Part shown: positions 16,428-24,696 of the stretch, piece by piece
Layout of the letters: each line of letters opens with the position of its first letter
How positions within the stretch are numbered: the stretch's first letter is position 1
Assembly: GCA_964625145.1 (NCBI GenBank)
Contig: CAZVAQ010000025.1
Location: 1 to 33,355, forward strand
Origin: CAYTRP01 sp964625145
GTDB lineage: Bacteria; Sumerlaeota; Sumerlaeia; SLMS01; JAHLLQ01
Direction of reading: 5' to 3'
DNA: 33,355 nt
Notes under the pieces: generated by a model
What the model was told of the DNA's origin: nothing
Database searches by the model: none
The model's input: only the letters and a program-made list of their open reading frames with translations
Translations under genes and position numbers: made by a program

Positions 16428-18260
16428 TCACTCCTCTTTGCCATCCAACTTCAACAACAGCGCCTCGCGATAACCAAGCGCCTCCCGCCTTGTCCACAGC
16501 ATGCCATCGGTGGACGCAATCAAATCGCGCGCGCCCTCGCGATCGCCCGTTTGGATCAGGTAATCCGCCATGATCAACCGGCGTCCCGGATCTGCCGGAT
16601 GGAGGCGGATCGCCTCGCGTTGCAACTCGATGGCCCGCTCCTTCTCTCCCGCTGCCCACAACATTCGGCTCATGGACTCATGCAGCCGCGACGAATACGG
16701 ATTCAGCTCCAGCGCGCGCTGCAAATCATCACGCGCGCCGGGCACGCCCAACGAGGAACGCGCAAACGCACGCGCCTCCCAAATGCTCGCGTCCTTCGGT
16801 TGCCACTGCAAAGCCCGGCTGAGTTGCCGCAAATCTTCCTCCGGCGATTCCAATCCCACCAGCTCGCGTAGTGACTGTGCGCGCGCAGGCGCATATTGGC
16901 ATGGCCACCACGCGACTACAAACAGCAGCAGGCTCGCCCCCGCGCCAAACACGCCCCCGAGGCACAATGCCCTCTTGGCCGTCGCGGCCCGCGGCCCACT
17001 GACAATCAACGCACCGATCAACGCGAGATGCAGCGCCAGCTCGCAGATGCTCAGCGTGAACTCAACAAGTCCGTGAATCAGGAGCACGATGAATGCCGCC
17101 AGCAACCCGGCGTTTAGCGAATCCGCGGCTCCCTCCCTACGCCATCGTCCAATGCCCGTCGCAATGATCACGCACGACCAACCCAGAAACAGCGCAAGCC
17201 CACCAATCCCGACTTCACTTCCCCACTGAAAAAACCAACTGTGCGCGTAGCGCGTCTCGTTGGCGCGCACGTCGCGATGAATCGGATAGTAAAGCTCAAA
17301 CCCGCCGGGTCCCGTGCCGAGAATGGGCGATTGGCTCCAGATCGCAACGGCGGAATCCCAATATAGGAAACGCTGCTGGACCGTGGACACGCCTGTCCAG
17401 CGTTCAAGAAACCCTGGCGTCGATGCGGCGCCAAGCAACATGATCAGCAACATGGCAGTGGTCGCTCCGCGCCGGACAAGCCGCGGTGACAGCAACGCGA
17501 AGACCGCCATCACGCCAACCAAACCACCAAGCAGTCCGCCGCGCGATCCCGACATGAGGATCGCAATGACCATCACAATCGCCGCTCCGGCGAACGCCAT
17601 CTGCATCCATCGCACCCGGCGCCCGAATGCCATCGCGATGGCAATGGGTAGCCCCATGGCCATGAAACCTGCAAGGATGTTCGGGCTGCCGAACAGACCG
17701 GATGCGCGTCCCTCGCGTAGCGCATGCAGAATCCCTTCGCGCGTTTCCGCCGCCAGAGCCTCCGGATGCGCTTCGATCATGGCCGCGCGCGACGCGAATG
17801 TGTACGGCAGCCATTCAGGCCCAATCACCTGGTAAATCGCATGAATGGCAACCAACCCGCAAATCAGCACCAGCCACCCAGACAGCAAGTGCCGGATGTT
17901 CCAATCCTCTGGCAGCAGCACCACAAGCGCGGCAAACGCCACAAAGGCGCACATGCTCTGCAATGTCGTCGCCGTGGCAAACGATCCCAGCGTGGGAACC
18001 GGCGAGATGAACATCCACGATGCAAGCCACCACGCCGACCATGCGGCGCCCAGGACAATGGCGATGGCCAATGAAGCGCTCATCCCCTTCCACGCAACCT
18101 GTTGCCATCGTATCACGGCAAGAATCGCAACGCCCGCGATGACCGCGCCAAGCCCCGCCCCAAACATCGGATACGCCGCTTGCGGGTAAACGAGCGACAA
18201 ACCCAGCACCGCCACCAGGATGACCAACAACCGCTCGGTGGAAAGAATGCCCGCGGCCAT
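16428..18260 (-). CDS. O-antigen ligase/polymerase-type membrane protein with C-terminal TPR domain
   Basis: A 610-residue polytopic inner-membrane protein of the Wzy_C/WaaL superfamily. About twelve hydrophobic segments span residues 10-455. The periplasmic loop carries GSPNILAG (191-198), SGSRGG (237-242) and AHSWFFQWGSEVG (339-351), the positions where WaaL/Wzy proteins keep catalytic Arg and His. Residues about 470-585 are soluble and read as two or three tetratricopeptide repeats (for example ALQWQPKDASIW and REAIRLHPADPGRRLIMADYLIQ, given here in part). Such a TPR tail may recruit partners. Reaction: transfer or polymerisation of undecaprenyl-linked glycans; which one is unknown. The ATG at 18260 has GGAGGG eleven bases upstream and starts four bases after the zinc-ribbon gene stops. 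A longer start at 18308 would overlap that gene. Confidence 0.85.
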   Translation of the reverse strand: MAAGILSTERLLVILVAVLGLSLVYPQAAYPMFGAGLGAVIAGVAILAVIRWQQVAWKGMSASLAIAIVLGAAWSAWWLASWMFISPVPTLGSFATATTLQSMCAFVAFAALVVLLPEDWNIRHLLSGWLVLICGLVAIHAIYQVIGPEWLPYTFASRAAMIEAHPEALAAETREGILHALREGRASGLFGSPNILAGFMAMGLPIAIAMAFGRRVRWMQMAFAGAAIVMVIAILMSGSRGGLLGGLVGVMAVFALLSPRLVRRGATTAMLLIMLLGAASTPGFLERWTGVSTVQQRFLYWDSAVAIWSQSPILGTGPGGFELYYPIHRDVRANETRYAHSWFFQWGSEVGIGGLALFLGWSCVIIATGIGRWRREGAADSLNAGLLAAFIVLLIHGLVEFTLSICELALHLALIGALIVSGPRAATAKRALCLGGVFGAGASLLLFVVAWWPCQYAPARAQSLRELVGLESPEEDLRQLSRALQWQPKDASIWEARAFARSSLGVPGARDDLQRALELNPYSSRLHESMSRMLWAAGEKERAIELQREAIRLHPADPGRRLIMADYLIQTGDREGARDLIASTDGMLWTRREALGYREALLLKLDGKEE

Positions 18261-18264
18261 GGTG

Positions 18265-18579
18265 CTAGAATCCCTCCAGGAGCTGTCGGCGCCGGCGGAT
18301 GCGCGCATGCAGCTCCGAGCGGCACTTTGGGCACAGGAAGAAGCGAAACTCCTCGTGCACCTGCGCGTTCGCGTCCTCCACCTGCTCGTCGGTCATCTCC
18401 TCCAACTCGCGAACGAATGCCTCCCACTCGCGGCGCGACTCCTCCGGATTGTCGGACAGGTCCACTTCCTTGATTTCCGGCTCCGCAAAGACCTCCATGC
18501 GCACATGATAGAGCGTCTCCCTCTCATCGACCCAGCGGCCGCAGTTCTCACACACGCGCACGTCCGGGTCGTTGCTCAT
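18265..18579 (-). CDS. small zinc-ribbon-like protein of unknown function
   Basis: A 104-residue soluble protein. Two Cys pairs, C10-x2-C13 (CENCG) and C83-x2-C86 (CPKC), are separated by an acidic, helical stretch (about 40-75, rich in E and D) and should bind one zinc ion; the tail is strongly basic (RIRRRR). The pattern, with a YHVRMEVFAEPEI strand after the first knuckle, resembles short uncharacterised proteins I recall from planctomycete-like genomes, but I know no function. Its ATG overlaps the pcrA stop (ATGA, 18576-18579) and the ligase gene follows after four bases, so it is translated as the middle member of a three-gene operon. It could be a regulator, an adaptor or a chaperone-like factor. 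Confidence 0.8.
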   Translation of the reverse strand: MSNDPDVRVCENCGRWVDERETLYHVRMEVFAEPEIKEVDLSDNPEESRREWEAFVRELEEMTDEQVEDANAQVHEEFRFFLCPKCRSELHARIRRRRQLLEGF

Positions 18580-20837
18580 GGGGCTATCTTTTGCAGGGGT
18601 GCATAGGCGACCACAAACTCCTGGCTCCGGCCATCGTCGAATTCCACATGGATGCGCTCGCGCCCGATGGCGCCGCCGCGCTCGGTCACGGTTCCCGTCC
18701 CCAGCACGCGATGCTCCACCCGATCGCCCACATCAAACTTGGATCGACCCGTGTTGGCAAACGTACGCGAAGCATATTGGCCAAACGCGCGCGTGGGCCG
18801 CATACCGGGCGCGGCATCCCGCCGCGCGTAGGCGTTGTCGCTGTCCCTCGACCATGACGAATTGGTCGGCAGCGCCGCGGAACTGATCCCCAAACGCCGG
18901 CGATCATTTTCCGACATGACATCCTCGTCCAACTCATACAGGAACGAGGAAGGCTCCGTGTCCTCGAAAAGTCCCGACCGCATGCGGCGCATGGCCCTGC
19001 ACAGATACAGCCGGCGGCGTGCACGCGTCAGGGCGACATAGAACAACCGCCGCTCCTCCTCAAATTCCGGTGGCGACGTGAACGTGCGGCTGTTCGGAAA
19101 GACACCCTGCTCCAACCCGACGATGAAAACCGCGTCGAACTCCAGCCCCTTTGCGTTGTGAACCGTCATCAGGCTGACGCGAGGCGAATCGTCCTTCTCC
19201 TCCCGTTGCGCATCCAGCGACATCTCCTCCAGGAATCCCGTCAGCGAATGATCGGTGTTCGTCGCCTCGTACTCCGCCACCACCGCTTCAAACTCCTCGA
19301 TGTTGTCGATGCGTGCGCGTCCCTCGATGCTGTCCGCATCGCCCACGCCGGCGGTCTTGTACTCCGTGTCTTGCAGCACGGCCTCGAGCACCTTCGAAGC
19401 CGGTGCGGTCCGTGCCAGTTCCGCCCATCGCGCGATGCCCGCCAGGAACGCCTCCATCCCCTTGCGCGCCTTCCCCTTGAACTGATCGCCCTGCTGCAGC
19501 GCACAGGCTGTATCGTAGAGACTCTCGTTTCGCCGGATTGCCTCGCGCGCCAGATCACCCTGCGTCTTGTCGCCAATCCCACGCGATGGCACATTCACGA
19601 CGCGGCTGAAGGCCAGATCATTGCGCGGATTGATCGCAAGCCGAAGCAACGCCAGGATGTCCTTGATCTCCGCCCGATCGTAGAACCGCACCGCACCGAC
19701 GATGCGATAAGGAATGCGCGCGCGGCGCATCCCATCCTCCAGCGCCCGCGCCAGCGAGTGGCTGCGATAGAAGATTGCAATCTCCTCCAGCGGCACGTTT
19801 TCCGTATGCAGCAGCCCGTGAATGTGCGCGGCGACCTGGTCCGCCTCATCCCCCTCGTCACGGCCACAAATCGCGCGCAGCTGATCCCCCTGCTCCTTCT
19901 CCGTCCACAGCTTCTTGCCGATCCGCATCGTGTTGTGCGCGATCACCGAGTGCGCGGCCTTCAGGACATTGCCCACGGACCGGTAATTCTGCTCCAGCCG
20001 GACAAGGTGCGTCCCTTCAAACGTGTCCTGGAATTGCAGCAGGTTCTGCACATCCGCCCCGCGCCACGAATAGATCGACTGGTCCTCATCGCCGACGACG
20101 CAAACTTGCCGGTCGGGCCCGGCCAGCAGCTTCACCAGCTCGAACTGGCTGAGGTTCGTGTCCTGAAACTCATCGACCAGCAAATAGCGATAGCGGCTGT
20201 TCCATCGCTCGCGGGCCTCCGGCTTGTCGCGCAGCAAGCGCACCGTGCGGCAGATCAAATCCTCGAAGTCAAGGCTGCGGTTCCGTTCGAGGATCTCCTC
20301 GTAGGCTGCATAGATGTCCGAGTAGGGAATGTCCTCCGACGTGAACTCCCTCTTGCAGTCCTCCGGCGTCAACAAACGCATCTTGGCCAGGTTGATGAAG
20401 TGCTGCGCCTGCCCTGGCTTGACGGTGCGCAAGTCCACATCCGCCGCTTCCATCGCCTTCTTGATGGCGGCAACCTGGTCGCGATCGTCCAGGATCACGA
20501 AGTTGCGATCCAATCCCGCCGCCTCCGAATCGCGCCGCAGCATCGCCGCACAGCGCGAATGAAACGTGCCGATGGACAACGTTGGATCATCCGCGACACC
20601 CAGCAGCCGGCAAACGCGTTCGCGCATCTCGCGCGCAGCCTTGTTGGTGAACGTCACCGCCAGAATCTGCCATAGCGGAATGCCAATCTCCCGCGCCAGC
20701 CACGCAATGCGATACGTGATCACCCGCGTCTTCCCACTCCCCGCCCCCGCCACAATCAACAGCGGCGAGCCGTGATGAGTCACGGCCTCAGCCTGCTGCG
20801 GGTTCAGGTCCTCAATCAACCGGGGATGAAATTCCAT
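18576..20837 (-). CDS. pcrA: UvrD/PcrA-family ATP-dependent DNA helicase
   Basis: A 753-residue superfamily 1A 3'-5' helicase for repair and clearing of replication blocks. Motifs: Q-motif LNPQQAEAV (11-19), Walker A GAGSGKT (31-37), VDEFQDTN (Walker B), DEDQSIYSWRGAD (motif III), LEQNYRS (motif IV), TVHNAKGLEFD (motif V) and LFYVALTRAR (motif VI). The last 50 residues (FDVGDRVEHRVLGTGTV, ending in APLQKI) match the Tudor-like C-terminal domain of PcrA/UvrD that contacts RNA polymerase, favouring PcrA over Rep. The ATG at 20837 begins MEFHPRLIEDLNPQQ, the normal family start; the frame continues 16 codons upstream without support. There is no obvious Shine-Dalgarno. Translation couples to the zinc-ribbon gene by a 4-bp overlap. 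Confidence 0.93.
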   Translation of the reverse strand: MEFHPRLIEDLNPQQAEAVTHHGSPLLIVAGAGSGKTRVITYRIAWLAREIGIPLWQILAVTFTNKAAREMRERVCRLLGVADDPTLSIGTFHSRCAAMLRRDSEAAGLDRNFVILDDRDQVAAIKKAMEAADVDLRTVKPGQAQHFINLAKMRLLTPEDCKREFTSEDIPYSDIYAAYEEILERNRSLDFEDLICRTVRLLRDKPEARERWNSRYRYLLVDEFQDTNLSQFELVKLLAGPDRQVCVVGDEDQSIYSWRGADVQNLLQFQDTFEGTHLVRLEQNYRSVGNVLKAAHSVIAHNTMRIGKKLWTEKEQGDQLRAICGRDEGDEADQVAAHIHGLLHTENVPLEEIAIFYRSHSLARALEDGMRRARIPYRIVGAVRFYDRAEIKDILALLRLAINPRNDLAFSRVVNVPSRGIGDKTQGDLAREAIRRNESLYDTACALQQGDQFKGKARKGMEAFLAGIARWAELARTAPASKVLEAVLQDTEYKTAGVGDADSIEGRARIDNIEEFEAVVAEYEATNTDHSLTGFLEEMSLDAQREEKDDSPRVSLMTVHNAKGLEFDAVFIVGLEQGVFPNSRTFTSPPEFEEERRLFYVALTRARRRLYLCRAMRRMRSGLFEDTEPSSFLYELDEDVMSENDRRRLGISSAALPTNSSWSRDSDNAYARRDAAPGMRPTRAFGQYASRTFANTGRSKFDVGDRVEHRVLGTGTVTERGGAIGRERIHVEFDDGRSQEFVVAYAPLQKIAP

Positions 20838-21102
20838 GAGCAGGAAACACCAAATCAAAGTATTCGCCAACACCCCCAACTGCAACGGCCCACCTCACTG
20901 AAAGGCAAGGCAGGATCACCCCCAACCTCCAATTGGTCCGCCCGCCACGCCCGCCGCCTCCACCAATCCTGACATCCATCCTGTCACTCTCCCTGCTGTC
21001 TCTCCTGTCCCTGATATCTTCCTCCCCCCATCGCCCCTTGCCCCCCGCCGCCGTCCCGGCAACATACCCCCGGATGGAGAACCTGACACGGAGGAATCAA
21101 CA
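20838..21102. promoter_or_regulatory. divergent intergenic region between pcrA and pfp
   Basis: 265 bp with no credible gene. The plus strand is strongly pyrimidine-rich, especially 20980-21060. Two dyads are visible: TGACA-N7-TGTCA at 20972-20988, and ATTGGT...ACCAAT around the 24-base GC-rich stretch before it. Either could be an operator. No clear -35/-10 pair is visible on either strand. The pfp Shine-Dalgarno GGAGG lies at its right end, eight bases before the ATG. Confidence 0.4.
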
Positions 21103-22434
21103 ATGGCGGTCAAAGGCAACCTTGTAGTAGGACAATCGGGAGGCCCAACGGCGGTAATCAACCAGTCCCTCGTGGGCGTCGTCCAGGAGGCCCGCAAGCA
21201 CGGCCTCATCGAGCGCATCTTCGGGGCCCGCAATGGCGTCGAGGGGGTCCTCCGCGAGGACTTCGTCGATCTGGGCGCCGAACCCGATCACAATCTGGAA
21301 GCTGTCGCCCAAACCCCCAGCGCAGCCTTGGGATCCTGCCGCTTCAAGCCCAAGGAAGAGGATTGCCGCAGGATCTTCGACATTTTCACCAAGCACAACG
21401 TCCGCTATTTCTTCTATATTGGCGGAAACGACAGCGCTCTTTCCGCAGGCATCATCAACAAAATTGCCCAGGAAGCCAATTATGATCTCGTCGTTTTCCA
21501 TGTACCCAAGACCATCGACAACGACCTCCTGGTCACCGATCATTGCCCCGGTTATGGCTCCGCCGCAAAGTACGTTGCCCAGTGCTTTATGGGCAATGAC
21601 ACCGACAATCGCTCGCTTCCCGGCATCAAGATCGACATTTGCATGGGCCGCAACGCGGGTTGGTTGACTGCCGCATCCGCCCTGGCCCGGGTTTGCCCCG
21701 GTGATGGGCCCCATCTGATTTACCTTCCCGAGAGGGCCTATAGCCTCAAGGGAATCCTCGAAGATATTGACGCCTCCTATCAAAAGAACAAGCGGGTACT
21801 TGTTGCATTAAGCGAAGGCGTCGCCGATTCGGACGGCTATCTCTTCCTCGAATCCGACAAGGTACGGGCCGAGTTGAAGGAAATGGGCATGGAGGCCATT
21901 ATCGATGGTTTCGAGGCCCAGGGCAAAATCGAGGACCTCTCCGGCGGCGCCAAGAAGGACGCTTTCGGACATACCCAATTGTCCGGTTCCGGCGCCTTGG
22001 CGGACTTCCTCTCCGCCGCCGTCAAGATCCACCTGTTCAAGAAGTACGGAAAGAAGGCCCGCGTCCGCGCCGACACCTTGGGCTATGCCCAGCGCTCCAT
22101 GTCCGGTGTTGTGAGTGCTTCAGACGCCGCCGAAGGCCGCGAGGCAGGACGCGCCGCGGTCATCTCCGCCATCTCCGGCGAGCAGAGCGGTTCAATTTGC
22201 TTCCGCCGTCTGGAATCGCGCTTCGGAAAGTATCATTGCGAACCGTTCCGGGCTCCTTTGGAGGACGTTTCCGGTGTCAACTTCCCAAAGGGCGTCAAGC
22301 AGTACCGCCCGATGGAGGACAAGTACATCGCCTCCAGTGGAAATGATGTCACTCCCGAATTCATCGAATGGGTGCGCCCGCTGGTCGGTCCCTTGCCTGT
22401 CAAGGCAGTGCTGGGGAACATGCCAGTAAAATAA
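21103..22434 (+). CDS. pfp: diphosphate-dependent 6-phosphofructokinase
   Basis: A 443-residue enzyme of the PFK family that phosphorylates fructose 6-phosphate reversibly, here most likely with pyrophosphate. The N-terminal QSGGPTAVIN loop (11-20), PKTIDND (135-141, catalytic base D139) and MGRNAGWLT (181-189) are clear. The phosphoryl donor is judged from two positions: D110 in GGNDS, where ATP enzymes have Gly, and K136 in PKTIDND, where ATP enzymes have Gly. Both are PPi-type. N109 stands where many PFKs have the metal-binding Asp; I recall GGNDS in a long PPi-PFK subgroup, so this is probably a subfamily trait. The gene stands alone: GGAGG eight bases before the ATG, hairpins after the stop. 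A PPi enzyme makes glycolysis reversible and saves ATP, fitting a fermenter. Confidence 0.92.
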   Translation: MAVKGNLVVGQSGGPTAVINQSLVGVVQEARKHGLIERIFGARNGVEGVLREDFVDLGAEPDHNLEAVAQTPSAALGSCRFKPKEEDCRRIFDIFTKHNVRYFFYIGGNDSALSAGIINKIAQEANYDLVVFHVPKTIDNDLLVTDHCPGYGSAAKYVAQCFMGNDTDNRSLPGIKIDICMGRNAGWLTAASALARVCPGDGPHLIYLPERAYSLKGILEDIDASYQKNKRVLVALSEGVADSDGYLFLESDKVRAELKEMGMEAIIDGFEAQGKIEDLSGGAKKDAFGHTQLSGSGALADFLSAAVKIHLFKKYGKKARVRADTLGYAQRSMSGVVSASDAAEGREAGRAAVISAISGEQSGSICFRRLESRFGKYHCEPFRAPLEDVSGVNFPKGVKQYRPMEDKYIASSGNDVTPEFIEWVRPLVGPLPVKAVLGNMPVK

Positions 22435-22442
22435 TCATGGTA

Positions 22443-22463
22443 GTCACAAGCTGACGCTTGGAC
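22443..22463 (+). other. short hairpin just after pfp
   Basis: Arms GTC-CAAGC and GCTTG-GAC pair with one bulged A around the loop TGAC, nine bases after the pfp stop. No T-run follows, so it may protect the mRNA end or be a dispersed hairpin element, with the real terminator 40 bases further on. Confidence 0.45.
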
Positions 22464-22501
22464 ATGGGATTGTTTAACGTCCTACACCCCCAACAACTAA
22501 A

Positions 22502-22546
22502 CCCCCCTCGGAAGATTTGCTTTAGTACTCCGGGGGGGCTTCATTA
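22502..22546 (+). terminator. rho-independent-like terminator of pfp
   Basis: A C6 tract followed by T-CGGA pairs with TCCG-G6/7 across a loop of about 16 bases, giving a stem of about ten G-C-rich pairs with one bulged T. The tail CTTCATTAAG is only weakly T-rich, so efficiency is uncertain. Its place 68 bases after the pfp stop and before the next monocistronic gene supports the call. Confidence 0.65.
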
Positions 22547-22674
22547 AGTTGCGGGGATAGTGAGTTTTGGGCTCGACACTGCGCCACAATGTAAGTACCC
22601 ACACACTGTCGTCAGAAAAACGTGCATCTGCGCGCTCCCCCCTCGACATCCTCTATTCCACAGAAAGGGAGAAA

Positions 22675-23199
22675 ATGGCAAAGATCAGTTCTCATCTGGA
22701 AGAGCTCGCCCGTCTGCAAGAACAAAAGAGAAAGATGGAGTCCGAATACGAGTCTCAAGTGCGCCATCTGTTGCATGGGGCAATTGAGGAGAAGGAAAAA
22801 GAGGTCAACGCGGCACGCGAAAGAGTTCGCGAGGCCCAAAAGGAATTGGATCGCGTCGAGGAGGAAATGGATCAACTCCGCATCGAGGCCGGCATGTCCC
22901 CTCGCCGCTCCTCTGGCCGCCGCCCCGGTGCCCGTCGCTCCTCCGGCAAACCCCGCAAGGCGCGCGTTTCCATCGAGACCAAGCGTGAACAAGTCGCCAA
23001 GTTGCTCAACGACTACCCCCGCGGCGTAGAATTCAGCCAACTGAAGGCAGCCCTCCTGGACATCAAGGCTCCGGGTTCCGATTCCCCCATCTTCGCGAAC
23101 GCCGACTTCAACAGCTCCTCCAAGTTCGGTGAGCGCTATCTTCCCAGTGGCTGGGTCGTCGCCGGCGAACGTCGCAACGCGCGCGTGCAGCGGGCCTGA
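22675..23199 (+). CDS. coiled-coil protein with basic AT-hook-like linker and possible winged-helix C-terminus
   Basis: A 174-residue protein of no family I recognise. Residues 1-72 are one long charged helix with coiled-coil heptads (HLEELARLQEQKRKMESEY, then EKEVNAARERVREAQKELDR), so it should dimerise. Residues 74-98 are a basic, Ser/Pro/Gly-rich linker with SPRRSSGRRPG and GKPRK, like AT-hook or histone-tail motifs. Residues 99-174 (TKREQVAKLLNDYPRGVEFSQLK) start like a winged helix-turn-helix and end basic. The ATG at 22675 has AGGGAG closely upstream; the frame runs 36 codons further left without support. It has its own transcription unit between two terminators. I infer a DNA-binding or nucleoid-associated protein; a secretion or cytoskeletal coiled coil is the alternative. 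Confidence 0.72.
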   Translation: MAKISSHLEELARLQEQKRKMESEYESQVRHLLHGAIEEKEKEVNAARERVREAQKELDRVEEEMDQLRIEAGMSPRRSSGRRPGARRSSGKPRKARVSIETKREQVAKLLNDYPRGVEFSQLKAALLDIKAPGSDSPIFANADFNSSSKFGERYLPSGWVVAGERRNARVQRA

Positions 23200-23255
23200 T
23201 CTTCCCTCCCGCTGCCACTTGCAAGTTGCTTGATGCTAATCCCGAACATGTATTC

Positions 23256-23294
23256 GTGGGCAGACACCGCTGGATGGGTCTGCCCACTCTTTTT
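23256..23294 (+). terminator. rho-independent terminator after the coiled-coil gene
   Basis: A perfect 10-bp stem, GTGGGCAGAC (23256-23265) with GTCTGCCCAC (23278-23287), encloses a 12-base loop and is followed at once by TCTTTTTG. This is the textbook form and the strongest terminator in the window. It lies 57 bases after the stop codon. It also sits just beyond the convergent end of the LarA-like gene, but the T-run serves only the plus strand. Confidence 0.93.
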
Positions 23295-23323
23295 GTCACC
23301 TGATGCTTTGATAACTGGTCACT

Positions 23324-24613
23324 TCACCCGTCGCCGTTGCCCACCACGGCCAAGCTGAACGGACCATCCGGCAGCGCGCAAATCTTGCAGCGCTGTCCAT
23401 GCCCCTGCATCGCGACCTCGATCGCATCCTGAATGTCGTTCGTCGGCGTCATCCCCGTCGCCCAAAGGTCATCTTCCGACAGACCCTTCGAGTAGATGAT
23501 GACCTCGTGGCGCTTCAGCAGATCGAAGAAGCGCTGCGCGACCCACTGGCCGGGAATCAGGTGCCGCCCGCTGCGATAGCGCTCCTCAAATCCGCGCGGC
23601 CCGCCCGCTGACAGGATGATCTCCCGCAACGGATAAGGTCCAAACTCCTCCCCGCACTCTGCGGAGATGACGATGGTGCCACCCGGCTTCAACACCGGCG
23701 CAACGGCCGACAGCGTATCGAAAACCTTGTAGAGACTCGAGTCGTACGGATCGCCGCCACCGCTGGTGACGACGATGTCCATGGGCTCCTTCACGCGCAC
23801 GGTTTGCTTCTCGCGCAGGATACCCACGGCCGCCATGAATGCCTGGCCCGCTTCTCCAACCACCAGTCGGGATGCATGCCCCGCCGCGGACGGCAGGACA
23901 CACGCCGCAATGTCGCAACCAACCCAGTTCATCGCCTCCATCCCCGCCATGTGTATCGGATTGTCGCGCAGGTTCCCAAAGCGAATGGCTGGATGCGACA
24001 CGCGATCAAACGAAAGCAGTGCTCGGATTGTGCTCTCGTGGCAAATCCCCGGCAGGATCAGCGACCGCCCCCCAGCAAAACCCAGCAGCAGATCGGGCTG
24101 GACGGCCCCGAACACGACCTTCAGGTCCGCATCCAGATAGGCCCGGTTTACATTCAGGGCGATGTCGCCCGCGATCGTGCCGACCTTCGCACAGTCGGCC
24201 GCGTTGAACGGATTGTGAAGCCGGACGGCGTAGCGATCGAGGACATAGTCGTCCAACCGCTCTCGCAGGATGTCGGGCGTGATTGGCTGCCAGGTGGAAT
24301 TGGCCACCAGGATCTGGATCCCATCGGCCGCTATCCCGGACGCGGCCTCCAGCTCTGCCAAAAACGCAGCCAGCGTACCCGACAGGATCCCCGGCCGGGA
24401 GACATCCACAACCACGCAGGCTTCCCGCCGCCCCAGAACGGCATCCCCAAAGGATCCGTCCAGGCCCACGGGATCGGAAACCGCCGAGACCACCTCGGCC
24501 CGCGGGTTCTCCGCCATTTCAAGGAGGAAGGGACGATAGCACCGCCCGTTGATCCAATTATCGGGCACATTGATCGCCAGGCTTTCCGAACCGTAGGGAA
24601 GCCGGATATTCAT
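23324..24613 (-). CDS. LarA-like (DUF2088) protein lacking the nickel-pincer active-site residues
   Basis: A 429-residue protein with the two-domain LarA (lactate racemase) fold pattern: DVSRPG (70-75), LLLGFAGGRSLILPGI (175-190), NPIHMAGMEA (218-227) and the C-terminal APVLKPGGTIVISAECGE (305-322). LarA enzymes bind a nickel-pincer nucleotide through a lysine and a histidine and use two further histidines for proton transfer (L. plantarum LarA H108, H174, K184, H200, from memory). Here the matching motif positions read W108 (NSTWQP for GTHRP), D174 (QPD for xPH), S184 (GGRSL for GGRKL) and L200. So nickel-pincer chemistry looks lost, though the fold seems intact. The ATG at 24613 has AGGAG about 12 bases upstream. 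It lies 147 bp after the sigma-54 activator gene on the same strand. Function unknown. Confidence 0.82.
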   Translation of the reverse strand: MNIRLPYGSESLAINVPDNWINGRCYRPFLLEMAENPRAEVVSAVSDPVGLDGSFGDAVLGRREACVVVDVSRPGILSGTLAAFLAELEAASGIAADGIQILVANSTWQPITPDILRERLDDYVLDRYAVRLHNPFNAADCAKVGTIAGDIALNVNRAYLDADLKVVFGAVQPDLLLGFAGGRSLILPGICHESTIRALLSFDRVSHPAIRFGNLRDNPIHMAGMEAMNWVGCDIAACVLPSAAGHASRLVVGEAGQAFMAAVGILREKQTVRVKEPMDIVVTSGGGDPYDSSLYKVFDTLSAVAPVLKPGGTIVISAECGEEFGPYPLREIILSAGGPRGFEERYRSGRHLIPGQWVAQRFFDLLKRHEVIIYSKGLSEDDLWATGMTPTNDIQDAIEVAMQGHGQRCKICALPDGPFSLAVVGNGDG

Positions 24614-24664
24614 GGGATGGAAGCTCTCCTGGAATCAGTCCCGATCAAACGGTGCGACTACGAG

Positions 24665-24696
24665 TCTTGGATTCGGGAATTCCCGCAATACCAAGA
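24665..24696. promoter_or_regulatory. nested palindrome between the sigma-54 activator and the LarA-like gene
   Basis: A perfect 12-bp palindrome CGGGAATTCCCG (24674-24685) is framed by TCTTGG (24665-24670) and CCAAGA (24691-24696), which are exact reverse complements. The spacers are 3 and 5 bases, so the outer arms are slightly off-centre. It lies 52-83 bases upstream of the LarA-like start codon, a position suited to an operator. As RNA it could also fold as the 3' end of the activator transcript, but there is no T-run. Confidence 0.6.

Noticed and set aside
21103..21200. ATP-dependent PFK for the phosphofructokinase gene
   Set aside because: Both donor-deciding positions (D110, K136) are of the PPi type; ATP enzymes have Gly at each.
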